Of a DNA stretch of 41,746 nucleotides, positions 24,966 to 34,316 are shown piece by piece. A program made the position numbers and the translations under genes. The stretch is from CAZGSV01 sp964528605 (GTDB lineage: Bacteria; Armatimonadota; Zipacnadia; CAZGSV01): contig CAZGSV010000018.1 of the NCBI GenBank assembly GCA_964528605.1, positions 1 to 41,746 of the forward strand, written 5' to 3'. The notes under the pieces were generated by a model. It was not told the origin of the DNA. It was given only the letters and a program-made list of their open reading frames with translations, and did no database searches. Each line of letters starts with the position of its first letter. Position 1 is the stretch's first letter.

Positions 24966-25165
24966 TTATCTGTCCGACTGGGACGGATGAGGAGGCGATC
25001 GCACTTCTGGGGAAAGCTGGGCCATCCGGCTACACAAAGTCTTTGGGCGCCTGCGGCAGGGGCGGGGCCGGCGCCCAACCTGGGCGCGAGAGGAGGCAGG
25101 CGATCACCGGCGCAAGGTGGGCTACACCCTCCGTCGCAAGAGGCGGACGCACCTGGCGGCAATGA
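24941..25165 (+). CDS. possible small hypothetical protein
   Basis: A 74-residue frame starts at ATG 24941 with GGGAGG 5 bases upstream. The first 30 residues (M-E-K-N-R-F-L-L-I-I-C-P-T-G-T-D-E-E-A) look like a real beta-alpha N-terminus, but the rest is Gly/Arg-rich and out of character. It may be the 5' piece of a frameshifted gene. It overlaps the repeat remnant by 25 bases. Confidence 0.3.
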   Translation: MEKNRFLLIICPTGTDEEAIALLGKAGPSGYTKSLGACGRGGAGAQPGRERRQAITGARWATPSVARGGRTWRQ

Positions 25166-25854
25166 GAAGGACCCCGGCGCGAGACGTGCCATATCACGCT
25201 CTTCTAGGCCTCTTCCGCTCGGCCCGCGGCTGTCCCATCTGTGAGGCAGAATCCGAGCACGTGAGGCGGAGCCTGGCGTGGTTGTTCTACGAGAGCGTGA
25301 ATGACCCGGACGTGCGGCATGACCTTCTCCAGAGGAGAGGCTTCTGCCGCCGCCACGCGAGTACCGTGCTGGAGCTGGAAGGTGTGGACGTCGTCGGCAA
25401 GGCCCTAGTCTACCAAGACCAGGTGGCTGCATTTCTAGACTTCCTGCCCTCTCTCTCACACGCCTCCCGGCGCAGAGGAACCAGTGCGGTAGCGAGGGAG
25501 TGGAGGGCACACAAGTCCTGTCCGGCATGCGCGCAGGAAAGGGAATGCGGCGACAGCCATCTGCGGCTGTTGCTTTCCCGCCTCGACGATTCCGAAGTCA
25601 GACAAGCGTTCGAAGAGAGCCCGGTTCTGTGCGTCCCCCATTTCATCGCGGCCATCACACTGGCCGAGCAGGAAGTCGCAAAGCGGTACCTTGTGGAGGT
25701 CCAGCAGCGCAAGGCGTCGCGTTTGCTGGCTGAACTCAGGGAATTCTGTCGCAAACACGACTACAGATTCGCCCACGAGGCCTTTGGCAGTGAACGCGAC
25801 TCGTGGGGGAGAGCCATACAGATGATGACGGGGAACTCGCGCGAGCGGTCTTGA
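25162..25854 (+). CDS. DUF6062-like Cys-rich protein
   Basis: The 230-residue product has paired Cys/His sites spread along a mainly helical protein: C-P-I-C-E near residue 24, G-F-C-R-R-H near 59, C-P-A-C-A-Q-E near 121 and L-C-V-P-H-F near 162. Pattern and length match the DUF6062 family as I know it; the function is unknown and a zinc site is plausible. The ATG at 25162 is preferred because the conserved V-P-Y-H-A-L-L begins just after it, but the ribosome-binding site is poor and GTG 25117 is an in-frame alternative. It is convergent with the radical SAM gene. Confidence 0.6.
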   Translation: MRRTPARDVPYHALLGLFRSARGCPICEAESEHVRRSLAWLFYESVNDPDVRHDLLQRRGFCRRHASTVLELEGVDVVGKALVYQDQVAAFLDFLPSLSHASRRRGTSAVAREWRAHKSCPACAQERECGDSHLRLLLSRLDDSEVRQAFEESPVLCVPHFIAAITLAEQEVAKRYLVEVQQRKASRLLAELREFCRKHDYRFAHEAFGSERDSWGRAIQMMTGNSRERS

Positions 25855-26091
25855 CCAGCATTGGGCGCCGCCCGGGCCGCAGCCGTCGGGCTTCAGCGGC
25901 CGCTCTGGTAAGAGGGCCCTCTGCGCGTGTCTCACGCCGCTGAACCGGAATGTGCTGATCATGAAGTGGCCACATCTGCTCGCAGACTGGACCGCACCCG
26001 CCTGATCAAGGCCTGTTTCGGCGTGTAGACGCGCACCTGCGGTATGCGAAAGCGCTTGCTCACCTGCTCACACCGGACCGCCGTCATTGCA

Positions 26092-27390
26092 CTAGACCGG
26101 GACGCTGTTCGCGATATGGCCGCCTCGGTGTAGGCGCCGATAGCTGAGGTTCACGATCATCCGCACGAGCCACCGATTCCTGCCTCCGCGCCGGACCAAC
26201 GTGCGCCGTCCAATGGATGGTAGCGAGTAGAACCGGCGGTAGGCATACAGGCGGCCCTGTAGGAGTTCGGCTGCCGTCATGTTGCGTGGCTGGTAGACCA
26301 CATGGCCCATCGTGTACCGGGACCAATCCGGGTTGGTGATGCGGTCCTCCTCCTTGAGCTGGTCGTAAAGCGGGGTGCCGGGAAATGGCGTGAGTACGGC
26401 GAACTGGGCCGCGGCGAGTTTGACCCGCTCGGCGAACTCTACAGTCTGCCGAAACACGCCCGGATGATCAGGGTCGAGGCCGAATACGAAGGAGCCAATA
26501 ATATCAATCCCATGCCGATGAATGGTGGCGACAGCCCGTTCGTAGTCAATCCCCAGGTTGGCTCGCTTGTTCGCTGCGGCTAGGCTCTCCTGGGAGAGGG
26601 ACTCCAGCCCGACGAACATCGCGGTGCAGCCGCTCCGGGCCATGAGCCTGAGCAGTTCCTCGTCCCCGGCCATGGAGAGGTCGCCCTGGCCAACCCACTG
26701 CAGATTGAGCGGGAGCAAAGCCTCGAACAGTTCCTTGGCTCGCGTCCGGCACGCCACGATATTATCGTCCGTGAAGCCCACCCAACGGGGCCGCAACGAC
26801 GAGATCTCTTCGATCACTTCGGGAACCGGGCGGAATCGGTAGCGGCGGCCGAAGATCGGGCTGACCGAGCAGAAGCTACACCCATTGGGACAGCCGCGGG
26901 CAGTTTGCACCAGGTCCACAGTCAGATAGCGATCCGTCCGCAGCAGGTCGCGACGTGGAATGGGCAAGTCCTTGAGCTCGGGACGCTGTTCCGTTCGGTA
27001 GAATTGCTGCGGCCGACCGGCGGCAAAATCCGCGAAAACCCCCGGCCATTGGTTCTCAGCCTCACCGATCACCACAGCGTCGGCATGCTCGATGGCCTCC
27101 TGGGGCAAGGCAGATGGGTGCATACCTCCCATCACCACGGGCACACCGCGGGCTCGGAAGTGATCGGCAATCTCGTAGCCACGCGGCGCCGACGCCGTCA
27201 TGCAGGAAATGGCCACGAGATCCGCCGCTTCAGCAAGATCCACGGGCTCGACATTCTCATCCACCAGATGGATCTGGACGCCTGCAGGCGTTAGAGAAGC
27301 AAGGACGGGCAGACACATGGGAGGCGCAAGCGTCTTGCCACCATTCCAGAAGGTCGGCAGCCAGGAAGGTGAGATCACCAGTAGCCTCAT
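26092..27390 (-). CDS. B12-binding domain radical SAM enzyme
   Basis: The 432-residue product has an N-terminal cobalamin-binding-type Rossmann domain (about residues 1-125, with M-G-G-M-H-P-S and G-E-A-E) and a radical SAM core with the 4Fe-4S motif C167-P-N-G-C171-S-F-C174. Further landmarks are F-T-D-D-N-I near 210, the F-V-G-L-E-S strand near 263 and I-I-G-S-F-V-F-G-L-D near 305. The C-terminal region resembles the DUF4070-type extension of HpnJ/HpnP/BchE-like class B enzymes, which methylate or rearrange unactivated carbons in lipids, pigments and antibiotics. The N-terminus lacks a D-x-H-x-x-G motif, so cobalamin may bind base-off without His, or not at all. It is monocistronic; the substrate is unknown. 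Confidence 0.85.
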   Translation of the reverse strand: MRLLVISPSWLPTFWNGGKTLAPPMCLPVLASLTPAGVQIHLVDENVEPVDLAEAADLVAISCMTASAPRGYEIADHFRARGVPVVMGGMHPSALPQEAIEHADAVVIGEAENQWPGVFADFAAGRPQQFYRTEQRPELKDLPIPRRDLLRTDRYLTVDLVQTARGCPNGCSFCSVSPIFGRRYRFRPVPEVIEEISSLRPRWVGFTDDNIVACRTRAKELFEALLPLNLQWVGQGDLSMAGDEELLRLMARSGCTAMFVGLESLSQESLAAANKRANLGIDYERAVATIHRHGIDIIGSFVFGLDPDHPGVFRQTVEFAERVKLAAAQFAVLTPFPGTPLYDQLKEEDRITNPDWSRYTMGHVVYQPRNMTAAELLQGRLYAYRRFYSLPSIGRRTLVRRGGRNRWLVRMIVNLSYRRLHRGGHIANSVPV

Positions 27391-27869
27391 GCGGAAGCCG
27401 CCTTCACGGTACCCATGCTGAACGGGGTTCTTGCCAACGATGCGCCCTCCTGCGACGAGCGGGGACTAGATTGTCCCATCTGTGCTGGGATTTACGATAT
27501 GCGTTCGTCGCCAGTGTAACATCCTTTGGCCAAGGCACCAAATGCCCCCGGTGTGATCGAAGAGTGTGCGACAAACGGGCATTCGCGCACGCCCTGGGGA
27601 GACCGGGACCGAGGCATCTCCTGGTACGTCCATGCGTTGCCGCTCGATGCGGCGAAGCGGCCGGCCTACGTGACGTTGCCCCATGGCCACAGCCTGCATG
27701 TCTTCGCGATGACCCTAGCGCCCTAGCCCGGCAGTTCCCTCTCTGCCGCAGCGGCCGCCGTCTGCGGGGTCAGCCTAGCCGGGAGACGCAGCCACGTCGG
27801 CCCAGGAACCAATGACACCTGCGGGTGGCTGTGTTAGGCTGCGGCTTCGTTATGGAGGCGAGAACCTAA
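27391..27869. other. intergenic region with one possible gene remnant
   Basis: About 480 bases between divergent genes. Apart from the 66-codon frame at 27526-27726 I see no coding signal and no clear promoter. Confidence 0.4.
27526..27726 (+). pseudogene. possible C-terminal gene remnant
   Basis: A 66-residue frame ends in a well-structured-looking segment: G-D-R-D-R-G-I-S-W-Y-V-H-A-L-P-L-D, then R-P-A-Y-V-T-L-P and H-V-F-A-M-T-L-A-P. This reads like the end of a larger beta-rich enzyme or binding domain. It has a TTG start and no ribosome-binding site, so it is probably a decayed fragment. I cannot name the family. Confidence 0.3.
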
Positions 27870-29999
27870 ATGCCCGTGGACGCCCTCAAAGATCAGCCTT
27901 TCGAGCAAGAAGTCTGCACGTTCTTCAACCGCCACCACGGCCTCGGCTTCAGTGAGACGACGGACGTCGCGGTCACGAGGGACGGGACGGTCTGGGCCGC
28001 CAACCGCCTGGGACTCGCGCGCTTTGACGGCCAACGCTGGGAGATAGTCCGCGAGCCCAGCGGGCTGGCGGGCGGGAACACTGCCCGTCTGGCGGCCGAC
28101 GCTGATGGCTCGCTTTGGGTCGGGTCAACTACTGGCGTCGCTCGTCTGAAGGACGGCCGGTGGGAGCATTGGTACGGCCTTGAAGCGCCGACGCGCGCGA
28201 TCCTCGACCTGGCTCCGGACGGCAAGGGGGACGTCTGGGCCCTGATGGCTCACGAGGGGGACCTGAGCAGCCGGGAGGTTTGGCATTTCGACGGCAAGGG
28301 CTGGCGGTGTTGGGCGCTCGGTCTCGGCCCGCACGGCGAGCCGACCAGCGTCGCCTTGGACGGCCAGGGGAGGCCTTACATAGTCGTGCTCGGCAAGGTG
28401 CTCAGGCTAAGGGGGAAGCGCTGGACCGGGGTTAGCCTCAAGGCCGGGCGGGCAAGGGCGATTACCGTGGCGCGCGGCCCCGAGGGCACCGTGTGGGTAG
28501 GCACGACCGATGGCATCATTGTCCTCCGGGACGGCAAGCCGGACAGGGTTATCGGCAAGGCGGAAGGCATGCCGGTAAAGGGAGTGGGCAAGATCGTCTT
28601 CGCTCCCAATGGCGACATCTGGCTTTCCCACGGAGTCGCCGCCTCCCGCAGGCGCGGGTCCGATTGGCGTTACTACTCGCCCTACACTTGGTTCCCCAGC
28701 GGCAGTCTCAACTCTCTCGCGGTGGGGCCCGACGGCACCGTGTGGTTCGCGACCTACCAAGGCATTTCCCGGCTCGAGACCAAGATGATGACGCTGGCGG
28801 AGAAAGCCGACATCTTCGAGCAGCAGATGGCGAACCTGCACGTGCGCCACGGGTACGTGATGGAGCGCGCCTACGCGGAGGCGGACGACCCCAACGCGGC
28901 ATGGCACTTCCACGTCACCGACAACGACGGCTCGCATACTGCGCAGGTCTGCGCTTCAGAATCGTTCCGATATGCGGTGACCAAAGACGAGGAAGCGCGC
29001 CGGCTGGCCCGGGAGACGCTGGAAGCGTGCATGCGGCTGGTGCGCTCGCCGGGGAAGCGCGGATTCCTAGCCCGCGCTGCCTACCGCAAGGACGATCCCA
29101 AGGTGGCCGCGGTGGCTGGCGAGTGGCACGAGTCGAGCGACGGCGAATGGATCTGGAAGGGCGACACCTCTTCCGACGAACTGGATGGCCACATGTTTGC
29201 CTACGGGGTCTACTACGACCTGGTCGCCGACGAGCAGGAACGGCGGGAGATCGGCGTGATGATCTCCGATCTCATCGGCGGCATCATTGACAACGGCTAC
29301 ATTCTGGAGGACGTTGACGGCAAGCACACGCGCTGGGGAATCTGGGCTCCGGAACTCTTGCACTCGGAGGCCTGGGCGGCGCAGTGCAAACTGAACTCGA
29401 TGGAGATGCTTTCCAACCTGCGCTCCGCGCTTCATATGACCGGCGACCGGAGGTTCGCGGACGCGTACGACGACCTAGTGGAGAACCACGGCTATGCGGA
29501 GACGGTGCGCACGAACCAGTTGGCCACCGAGCCTTGGTCGTTCAGCAAGTTCGACGATCTGCTGGCGGCGCACGCCTACTATCCGTTACTCAGGTACGAG
29601 ACGAAGCCCGAGTTGCGCGCCATCTACCTCGACAGCCTCGACCGCTTCTGGCAGTTCGTCCGGCCCGAGCGCACCCCTCTCTACACGGTGCTGGTCAACA
29701 TCTTCCTGGAGAAGAACCTGGACCTCGACATCGTGCACGAGGCCCTAGCCGGACACCGGCTGGACACGGCGCAGCGCACGGTCAACAACGACCTGAGGCA
29801 GGACGTTGAGTTCCGTACTATCAACGGCCGCAAGATGGTGACGAAGGCGCTGCGCAGCGCCGAGCGTCCGCACTTCCAGTGGAACCGGAACCCCTTCGTG
29901 TCGCACCGCTCGGGGACGCCCAACCGCCTCAACTATCCCACCTCGTACCTGCGCGTCTACTGGATGGCGCGCTACCACGGGCTGATTGAGGCGCCTTAG
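27870..29999 (+). CDS. Reg_prop-type beta-propeller fused to a helical toroid-like domain
   Basis: The 709-residue product begins with blades of the two-component-regulator propeller type, each marked by D-G-T-V-W-V/A-[G/A]-x-x-x-G-[I/L]-x-R/V-x-D-G: near residues 38, 78, 125, 206, 248 and 291. From about 310 it is helical, with W-A-P-E-L-L-H-S-E-A-W-A-A-Q, alternating hydrophobic helices and conserved-looking Trp/Tyr/Asp, resembling the (alpha/alpha)6 toroids of glycoside hydrolases and epimerases. No histidine kinase or DNA-binding module follows the propeller, and there is no signal peptide with the ATG at 27870 (GGAGG 11 bases upstream). It may sense or process a glycan, but the active site is not identified. 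Confidence 0.6.
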   Translation: MPVDALKDQPFEQEVCTFFNRHHGLGFSETTDVAVTRDGTVWAANRLGLARFDGQRWEIVREPSGLAGGNTARLAADADGSLWVGSTTGVARLKDGRWEHWYGLEAPTRAILDLAPDGKGDVWALMAHEGDLSSREVWHFDGKGWRCWALGLGPHGEPTSVALDGQGRPYIVVLGKVLRLRGKRWTGVSLKAGRARAITVARGPEGTVWVGTTDGIIVLRDGKPDRVIGKAEGMPVKGVGKIVFAPNGDIWLSHGVAASRRRGSDWRYYSPYTWFPSGSLNSLAVGPDGTVWFATYQGISRLETKMMTLAEKADIFEQQMANLHVRHGYVMERAYAEADDPNAAWHFHVTDNDGSHTAQVCASESFRYAVTKDEEARRLARETLEACMRLVRSPGKRGFLARAAYRKDDPKVAAVAGEWHESSDGEWIWKGDTSSDELDGHMFAYGVYYDLVADEQERREIGVMISDLIGGIIDNGYILEDVDGKHTRWGIWAPELLHSEAWAAQCKLNSMEMLSNLRSALHMTGDRRFADAYDDLVENHGYAETVRTNQLATEPWSFSKFDDLLAAHAYYPLLRYETKPELRAIYLDSLDRFWQFVRPERTPLYTVLVNIFLEKNLDLDIVHEALAGHRLDTAQRTVNNDLRQDVEFRTINGRKMVTKALRSAERPHFQWNRNPFVSHRSGTPNRLNYPTSYLRVYWMARYHGLIEAP

Positions 30000-30089
30000 G
30001 GCCTGCCTGCGTCACCCAGCGAGCGGGGCCTGGGCCGGGCTCGGCTGACCCCGCCGCAGGCGGGACCACAATCGCTGGCCGTGCTGCGG

Positions 30090-30245
30090 AAAGGCGTGAT
30101 AGGTGTAAGAGGTCTGGTTTCCGTCCTTGGTCTGCGTTGCGCGGTTGCCCACGTTGTCATAGGTCCAGCCGATGGAATAGATGGTCGTGCCGCCGGAGTC
30201 CTTCATGACCTCGGAAGTCAACTGATACGCACTGTCGTACCCGCA
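30090..30245 (-). pseudogene. short Rhs/YD-repeat remnant
   Basis: About 50 codons read Y-Q-L-T-S-E-V-M-K-D-S-G-G-T-T-I-Y-S-I-G-W-T-Y-D then G-N-R-A-T-Q-T-K-D-G-N-Q-T-S-Y-T-Y. This nearly equals the matching part of the Rhs gene at the right edge (DNA near 40855-41000). Both flanks lose similarity abruptly. It is the most distal and shortest Rhs piece of the locus. Confidence 0.75.
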
Positions 30246-30502
30246 GTCAGCAAGCTCCCCGCTGGGACTCTCCCTAATCCTCGTCCGCCCTAGGCGGATC
30301 CGCCTCAGGCAGCGTCGGGTTCCCGGGCGAATCGTACCGGCAACTTTAGGAGCAGACGACACCCTCATCCGATTCCCCGTTCGTGAACCGATTGACCCAG
30401 CCGCGAGCCGTACACCACTCCCCTCCCTCCCTCCCGCCGGGCTATCCGTCCTCCTGTCGCTTCTGCGATACTCGGCGATGCCCTGGCTTCTAGGCGCCTC
30501 CC
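30246..30502. other. spacer between candidate immunity gene and Rhs remnant
   Basis: About 257 bases without recognisable coding sequence or repeats. Confidence 0.4.
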
Positions 30503-30892
30503 CTAGCTCCCGCTGACAAAGATGTGCTCCACGCGAGCCGCCTGGTCCACGAACACGTATATTACCAGGTCGGGCCCTCGGAAGTACTGCCACGCTTCGC
30601 GACTCACTTTCCAAGGCGGACGCCGGTAGTCCGCTTCAAAGTCCTTGGGCCCGCAGCCAGAAGGGTACACCTTGTCCGGGGGCCCCAGGCGCTTTCGCAC
30701 AGCGTCGGCCGACATCCCTACTTCCAGGGACCGGAGGGAGTAGAATGGCAACGAGTACAGTCCGGACCCAAACCGGTTGATGCCGACCGACCGTCCCCAC
30801 TTGTAGCCTCTCCGGGCAGCACCCCCCACCAGGACCAGAGCCGCACCCACCAGACCAACCGCCAATAGGATCGCGGCTCGGCGGAAGCTCAA
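30503..30892 (-). CDS. membrane-anchored protein with BamE/SmpA-like domain, candidate Rhs immunity protein
   Basis: The 129-residue product from the TTG at 30892 has one N-terminal transmembrane helix (about residues 6-26), then a soluble domain with V-G-M-S-A-D-A-V-R-K-R-L-G-P-P-D-K-V (about 58-75) and a C-terminal V-I-Y-V-F-V-D strand, the arrangement of BamE/SmpA/OmlA-type alpha-beta domains. The TTG overlaps the TGA of the preceding Rhs tail (TTGA), with AAGGGAATGG just upstream, implying translational coupling. An ATG at 30931 is an alternative. Direct coupling to an Rhs tip is how cognate immunity genes are normally placed; the immunity role is inferred from position only. Confidence 0.6.
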   Translation of the reverse strand: MSFRRAAILLAVGLVGAALVLVGGAARRGYKWGRSVGINRFGSGLYSLPFYSLRSLEVGMSADAVRKRLGPPDKVYPSGCGPKDFEADYRRPPWKVSREAWQYFRGPDLVIYVFVDQAARVEHIFVSGS

Positions 30893-31880
30893 GGGGCCAT
30901 TCCCTTCAGGTATGTGCAGCAGACTTCGCATGTTATCGGCACCGGCACCGGCACGATTACCCACTTGCACTTTCCAAGGAAGCAGACGCAGACTTCTTTG
31001 GGTCTCCATACGACCCAGGGACAGGTGCCTCCTATCATAGTCGCCACAATATCCCGCACGTCGGGCGTTCCAAGTCCCAGTAGGTCAAGGAACTCCTTGA
31101 TCGCGGCAAAATCGTCCACCCAGTCGTGTCCGCAGTACCTGTCAATCAGGCACCCGAGAACGCAGTGCTTGAACTTGTCATCTACTTTCTGCTTCCACAA
31201 CCGAACGAAGTGATACAGTACGACGTCGTAACAGATGGGGAGAGGTCCACCGAGCTGCCCGGAAGGATCGATCCGCACGGAGGGTCTGTCTCGACAGTAG
31301 GCGTAGCCGGGCTGCGCACTGCCCACCGGATCTGCGCTCAGGAACCGGCCGTAGGCCGGGCCGTAATACCGCGCGCGCAGGTGATCGAATTCAGTGTTGG
31401 GGTCGTCGTAGTAGCCAAGTTCCCCGACGAACCTGAACGGGTTGGGGGTTGAACCGCTACTGCTGCGCACTTCGCCGAAGGCGTAGTAGGCGTAGGAGTC
31501 GGTGGTGGCCTGGTTCGAATCGAGTAACTTCCGGGTAGAACCGAGTTGGTCGTAGAGGTGATAGTACGTGGAACCGCTACGCCTCTGCGAGACCAAGGCA
31601 CCGGCAGGGTCAATGGTGTACGCGACGGTCATGGTTTTGTCGTTGTCGGATTCGAACAGGTAGGAGTAGAGCCCAGCGGCAGTGTCATAATAGAACCGCG
31701 TGTCCCACACGTTGCCTTGACCGGAGTCGTGGCCCGCGCGGACGCGCATCCCATCGCCTTCGTACTCGTAGACGTAGTCGTCGCCGGACGGATTATCAAT
31801 CTTGGTCAGTCTGTTTTCGTAATCCCAGTTGTAGTTCGTGGTCGCCTGGCTCTCGGTCTTGGAAGCCAGCGTTCCGCGGC
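30889..31880 (-). pseudogene. 5'-truncated Rhs segment with unique Cys-rich tail (displaced tip 3)
   Basis: About 330 codons carry the 3' end of an Rhs core: K-T-E-S-Q-A-T-T-N-Y-N-W, D-Y-V-Y-E-Y, L-G-S-T-R-K-L-L, Y-Y-A-F-G-E-V-R, L-R-A-R-Y-Y-G-P-A-Y-G-R-F-L and the core-closing R-I-D-P-S-G. The remaining 130 residues are unrelated to the other tails and include D-K-F-K-H-C-V-L-G-C-L-I-D-R-Y-C-G and K-E-F-L-D, a pattern I recall from Rhs tails of several phyla, then many Cys. Similarity to the core begins abruptly near 31880, 38 bases after the upstream membrane-protein gene; no start codon lies at the junction (first ATG 31749). Probably silent unless recombined onto a full Rhs gene. Confidence 0.8.
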
Positions 31881-31917
31881 GGCATGCTCGGCGCGTCCCC
31901 CAAGGCGCTGGACCGCC

Positions 31918-32757
31918 TCAGCCAGAGGGCTGCGGCCTGTGACGCGAATCAGCAGACGCGGCCGCAGCCCACCCCGAGAGGGCAAGGCCGATCGCTGTGG
32001 CGGCAAGGCTGAGCGCCAGCACCGTGTCACTTATGCCAGCCGCAGCCTGAGGCCCGGAGGGCATGCGAAAGCGTAGGCCGCCGGCCAGTCTCAACGTCGC
32101 CCCGGCGCCCGCCACAGCCACTGCGGCAGCCAGGGGCAAGTGAAGCCACTGAGGTCTCCGCGCGGCCAGGCCCACTGCAGCGCCGACACCGAACGGGAAG
32201 AAAAAGAGGAGCACGGCGATGACGGCCGACTCGCGTGGGATCAACCCATGGGCAAGCAAGCCATAGCCCACCCCGGCGACCCCAGCCACCGCAAGCAGGC
32301 GCGCCAGCTCCGGAGCGTCCAGCGCCTCCCGGCGCGGTAGCATCAGAGGGCCGCGGCGCCCCCTGCGTGCGCGCAGCCGCAGGACGAGCAGCGCACCCGC
32401 ACTACCCCCCACCACCGAGCCACCCAGGATCACAACGCGTCCCACCAGGGTCGCGAGGTGGGGCGCCTGCGCGAAGAAGCCCAAGAAGCTACCCATGGTC
32501 AAGCCCTGCCCCAAACACGCTATGCCGCCCGCTGCTCCGCCAACGACCACAGCGACCGCCGCCCCCAGAAGGGAAGCACCCACACCGACCACCGCCATCC
32601 GCGCCAGGCTGGGGCCGGGCTGCACCAAGGGAAGCCCCACGACCGCCACCACCACGACACCGCTACCTAACCCAGCCAGGGTACCGAGCAGAGCCCTCCC
32701 CACGGGCCATAGCCGGGTGCGTGTTGCTCGCAGGTTATCGTCGCCACTCATATGCAT
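31918..32757 (-). CDS. polytopic membrane protein, candidate Rhs immunity or accessory protein
   Basis: The 279-residue product has about seven or eight Gly/Ala/Val-rich transmembrane helices in two halves joined by a basic loop (R-L-R-A-R-R-G-R-R near 130). No family is recognised. The ATG at 32757 is chosen because GGAGGG lies 7 bases upstream. It begins 57 bases after the end of an Rhs tail and ends 38 bases before the next Rhs segment, so it occupies the position of an immunity gene. It is larger than most immunity proteins, so an unrelated membrane protein caught in the locus cannot be excluded. Confidence 0.6.
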   Translation of the reverse strand: MHMSGDDNLRATRTRLWPVGRALLGTLAGLGSGVVVVAVVGLPLVQPGPSLARMAVVGVGASLLGAAVAVVVGGAAGGIACLGQGLTMGSFLGFFAQAPHLATLVGRVVILGGSVVGGSAGALLVLRLRARRGRRGPLMLPRREALDAPELARLLAVAGVAGVGYGLLAHGLIPRESAVIAVLLFFFPFGVGAAVGLAARRPQWLHLPLAAAVAVAGAGATLRLAGGLRFRMPSGPQAAAGISDTVLALSLAATAIGLALSGWAAAASADSRHRPQPSG

Positions 32758-32814
32758 CACCGGGCCCTCCGTTTCGTCTCACCCTACGCCAGCAAGCCCT
32801 TCCCACGGGCCGCC

Positions 32815-34164
32815 TCAGAACGTCACATGCAACCAGTCGCCCCATCCGGGGGGCAACAGCTTGCTCGGGGTCGGCATCAGAGGTTCGCAGAACTCGTACC
32901 AGCACTCGCCCCAGCAGACGGCCTCCGCCTTGGTCCGGCAGGTGGCCTCGACAGCGCCCCAGAGAGCCGAGCAGAACGCCATGACCCCGTACAGGCAACC
33001 AATGTAATCGATCGGGTCGACGAGCCCTTGGCAGCCGGAGGCGTAGTAGTCGAAGCAGTCCTGCATGCCGGTCCAGCCGAGCGCCGCGAGGCATTCCTCA
33101 TATTCCCTGTGCCAACACGCGTCGAAGCAATCGCGGAAGCGGTAGCTTGGGCCGTCGTCCAGCCCCCAGGGGTCCACCCTGAGGACAGGGCGATTCCCGA
33201 CGTACTGGTACTCAGCGGTCCGGGGGCGGCCCGGGTCTCGCGCAAGGAAGCGCCCGCAAGCGGGAGCGTAGTAGCGGGCGCGCAGGTACTGGAAATCGGT
33301 GCTTGGGTCATCGTAGTAGCCGAGGCGGCCGACGAACTTGAAGGGGTTGGTGGTACTGCCCGAACTGCTGCGCACCTCCCCGAAGGCGTAGTACGAATAC
33401 GAATCGGTGGTGGCCTGGTTGGAGTTGAGGAGCTGGCGGGTGGAGCCGAGTTGATCGTAGATGTGGTAGTAGGTGTTGCCGCTGCGCCGTTGCGAGATGA
33501 GGTTGCCGTACGGGTCAGCCGTGTAGGCGACGGTCATGTTCTTGTCGTTGTCGCTCTCGAACACGTACGAGTACACCGGCCCGTCAACCTCGTAGTAGAA
33601 GCGCGTGTCCCAGACATTGCCTTGCCCGGAGTCGTGGCCGGCGCGAACCCTCATTCCCTCGCCGTCGTATTCGTAGATGTAGTCGTCGCCGGAGGGGTTG
33701 TCTATCTTGCTGAGGGCGTTTTCGTAGTTCCAAGTGTAGTTGGTGGTCGCGCTGCTCTCCGTCTTCGAGGCCGTGTTCCCGTTGGAGTCGTAGGTGGTCG
33801 AGGTATTGTGGTTGTTGGCGTCCGTCACCTGAGTGACCCGGTTGACGTCGTCGTAAGTGTAGTAGGTGTACTTGTTATTCTCATCCCGCACCGAGGTCTG
33901 GTTGCCGTTGTCGTCGTAGGCGTATTGCACATAAGTCGTATCCGGGTGGGTGACCTTGGTCATACCCCCGTTGGCGTCATAGGTGTAACTGGTCTCGTAC
34001 CCGTTGCGGTCCTTGTCCTTGGTCTTGTTGCCCAGATCGTTGTAGGTGAACTCCTCGTAGGAGGAGTCGGGGTAGGTGATCTTGGTGAGCAGGTGGGTGG
34101 AATCGTAGGTGTAGGTGGTGGCGTGGTTGCCGGGGTCGGTGACCGAAGTGCGGTTGCCATTGGC
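32815..34164 (-). pseudogene. 5'-truncated Rhs segment with unique Cys-rich tail (displaced tip 2)
   Basis: The frame opens at 34164, directly after an in-frame TAA (34165-34167), with N-G-N-R-T-S-V-T-D-P-G-N, and runs about 450 codons; the first ATG is at 33963. It has YD repeats, then L-G-S-T-R-Q-L-L, Y-Y-A-F-G-E-V-R, L-R-A-R-Y-Y-A-P-A-C-G-R-F-L and the closing R-V-D-P-W-G-L. The last 110 residues form a Cys- and Trp-rich helical tail (about 12 Cys) unlike the other tails and any toxin I know. The missing 5' part and lack of a start at the junction mark it as a displaced cassette. A 99-base stretch near its 5' end is almost identical to the next Rhs gene upstream. Confidence 0.8.
34021..34119 (-). 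repeat. 99-bp near-identical Rhs recombination tract, copy 1
   Basis: This tract matches 37832-37930 at 98 of 99 bases by eye, far above the similarity of the surrounding YD-repeat DNA. It encodes Y-T-Y-D-S-T-H-L-L-T-K-I-T-Y, then D-S-S-Y-E-E-F-T-Y-N-D-L-G-N-K-T. It points to recent recombination or gene conversion between the two Rhs segments. Confidence 0.8.
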
Positions 34165-34316
34165 TTAGTGAGGCAGGCTCCTGGCCCTCGTACAGTGGGA
34201 CCCCGCGGCCCTTTCCTTACTTTGCGCGACCGGTGTGCCATATGGCGAAACGCTTGGCTAGGGGTGTTCGACCAGTGTGTCGGACCTATGGCGGACGGCC
34301 CAGCCTGCTCCATGTC

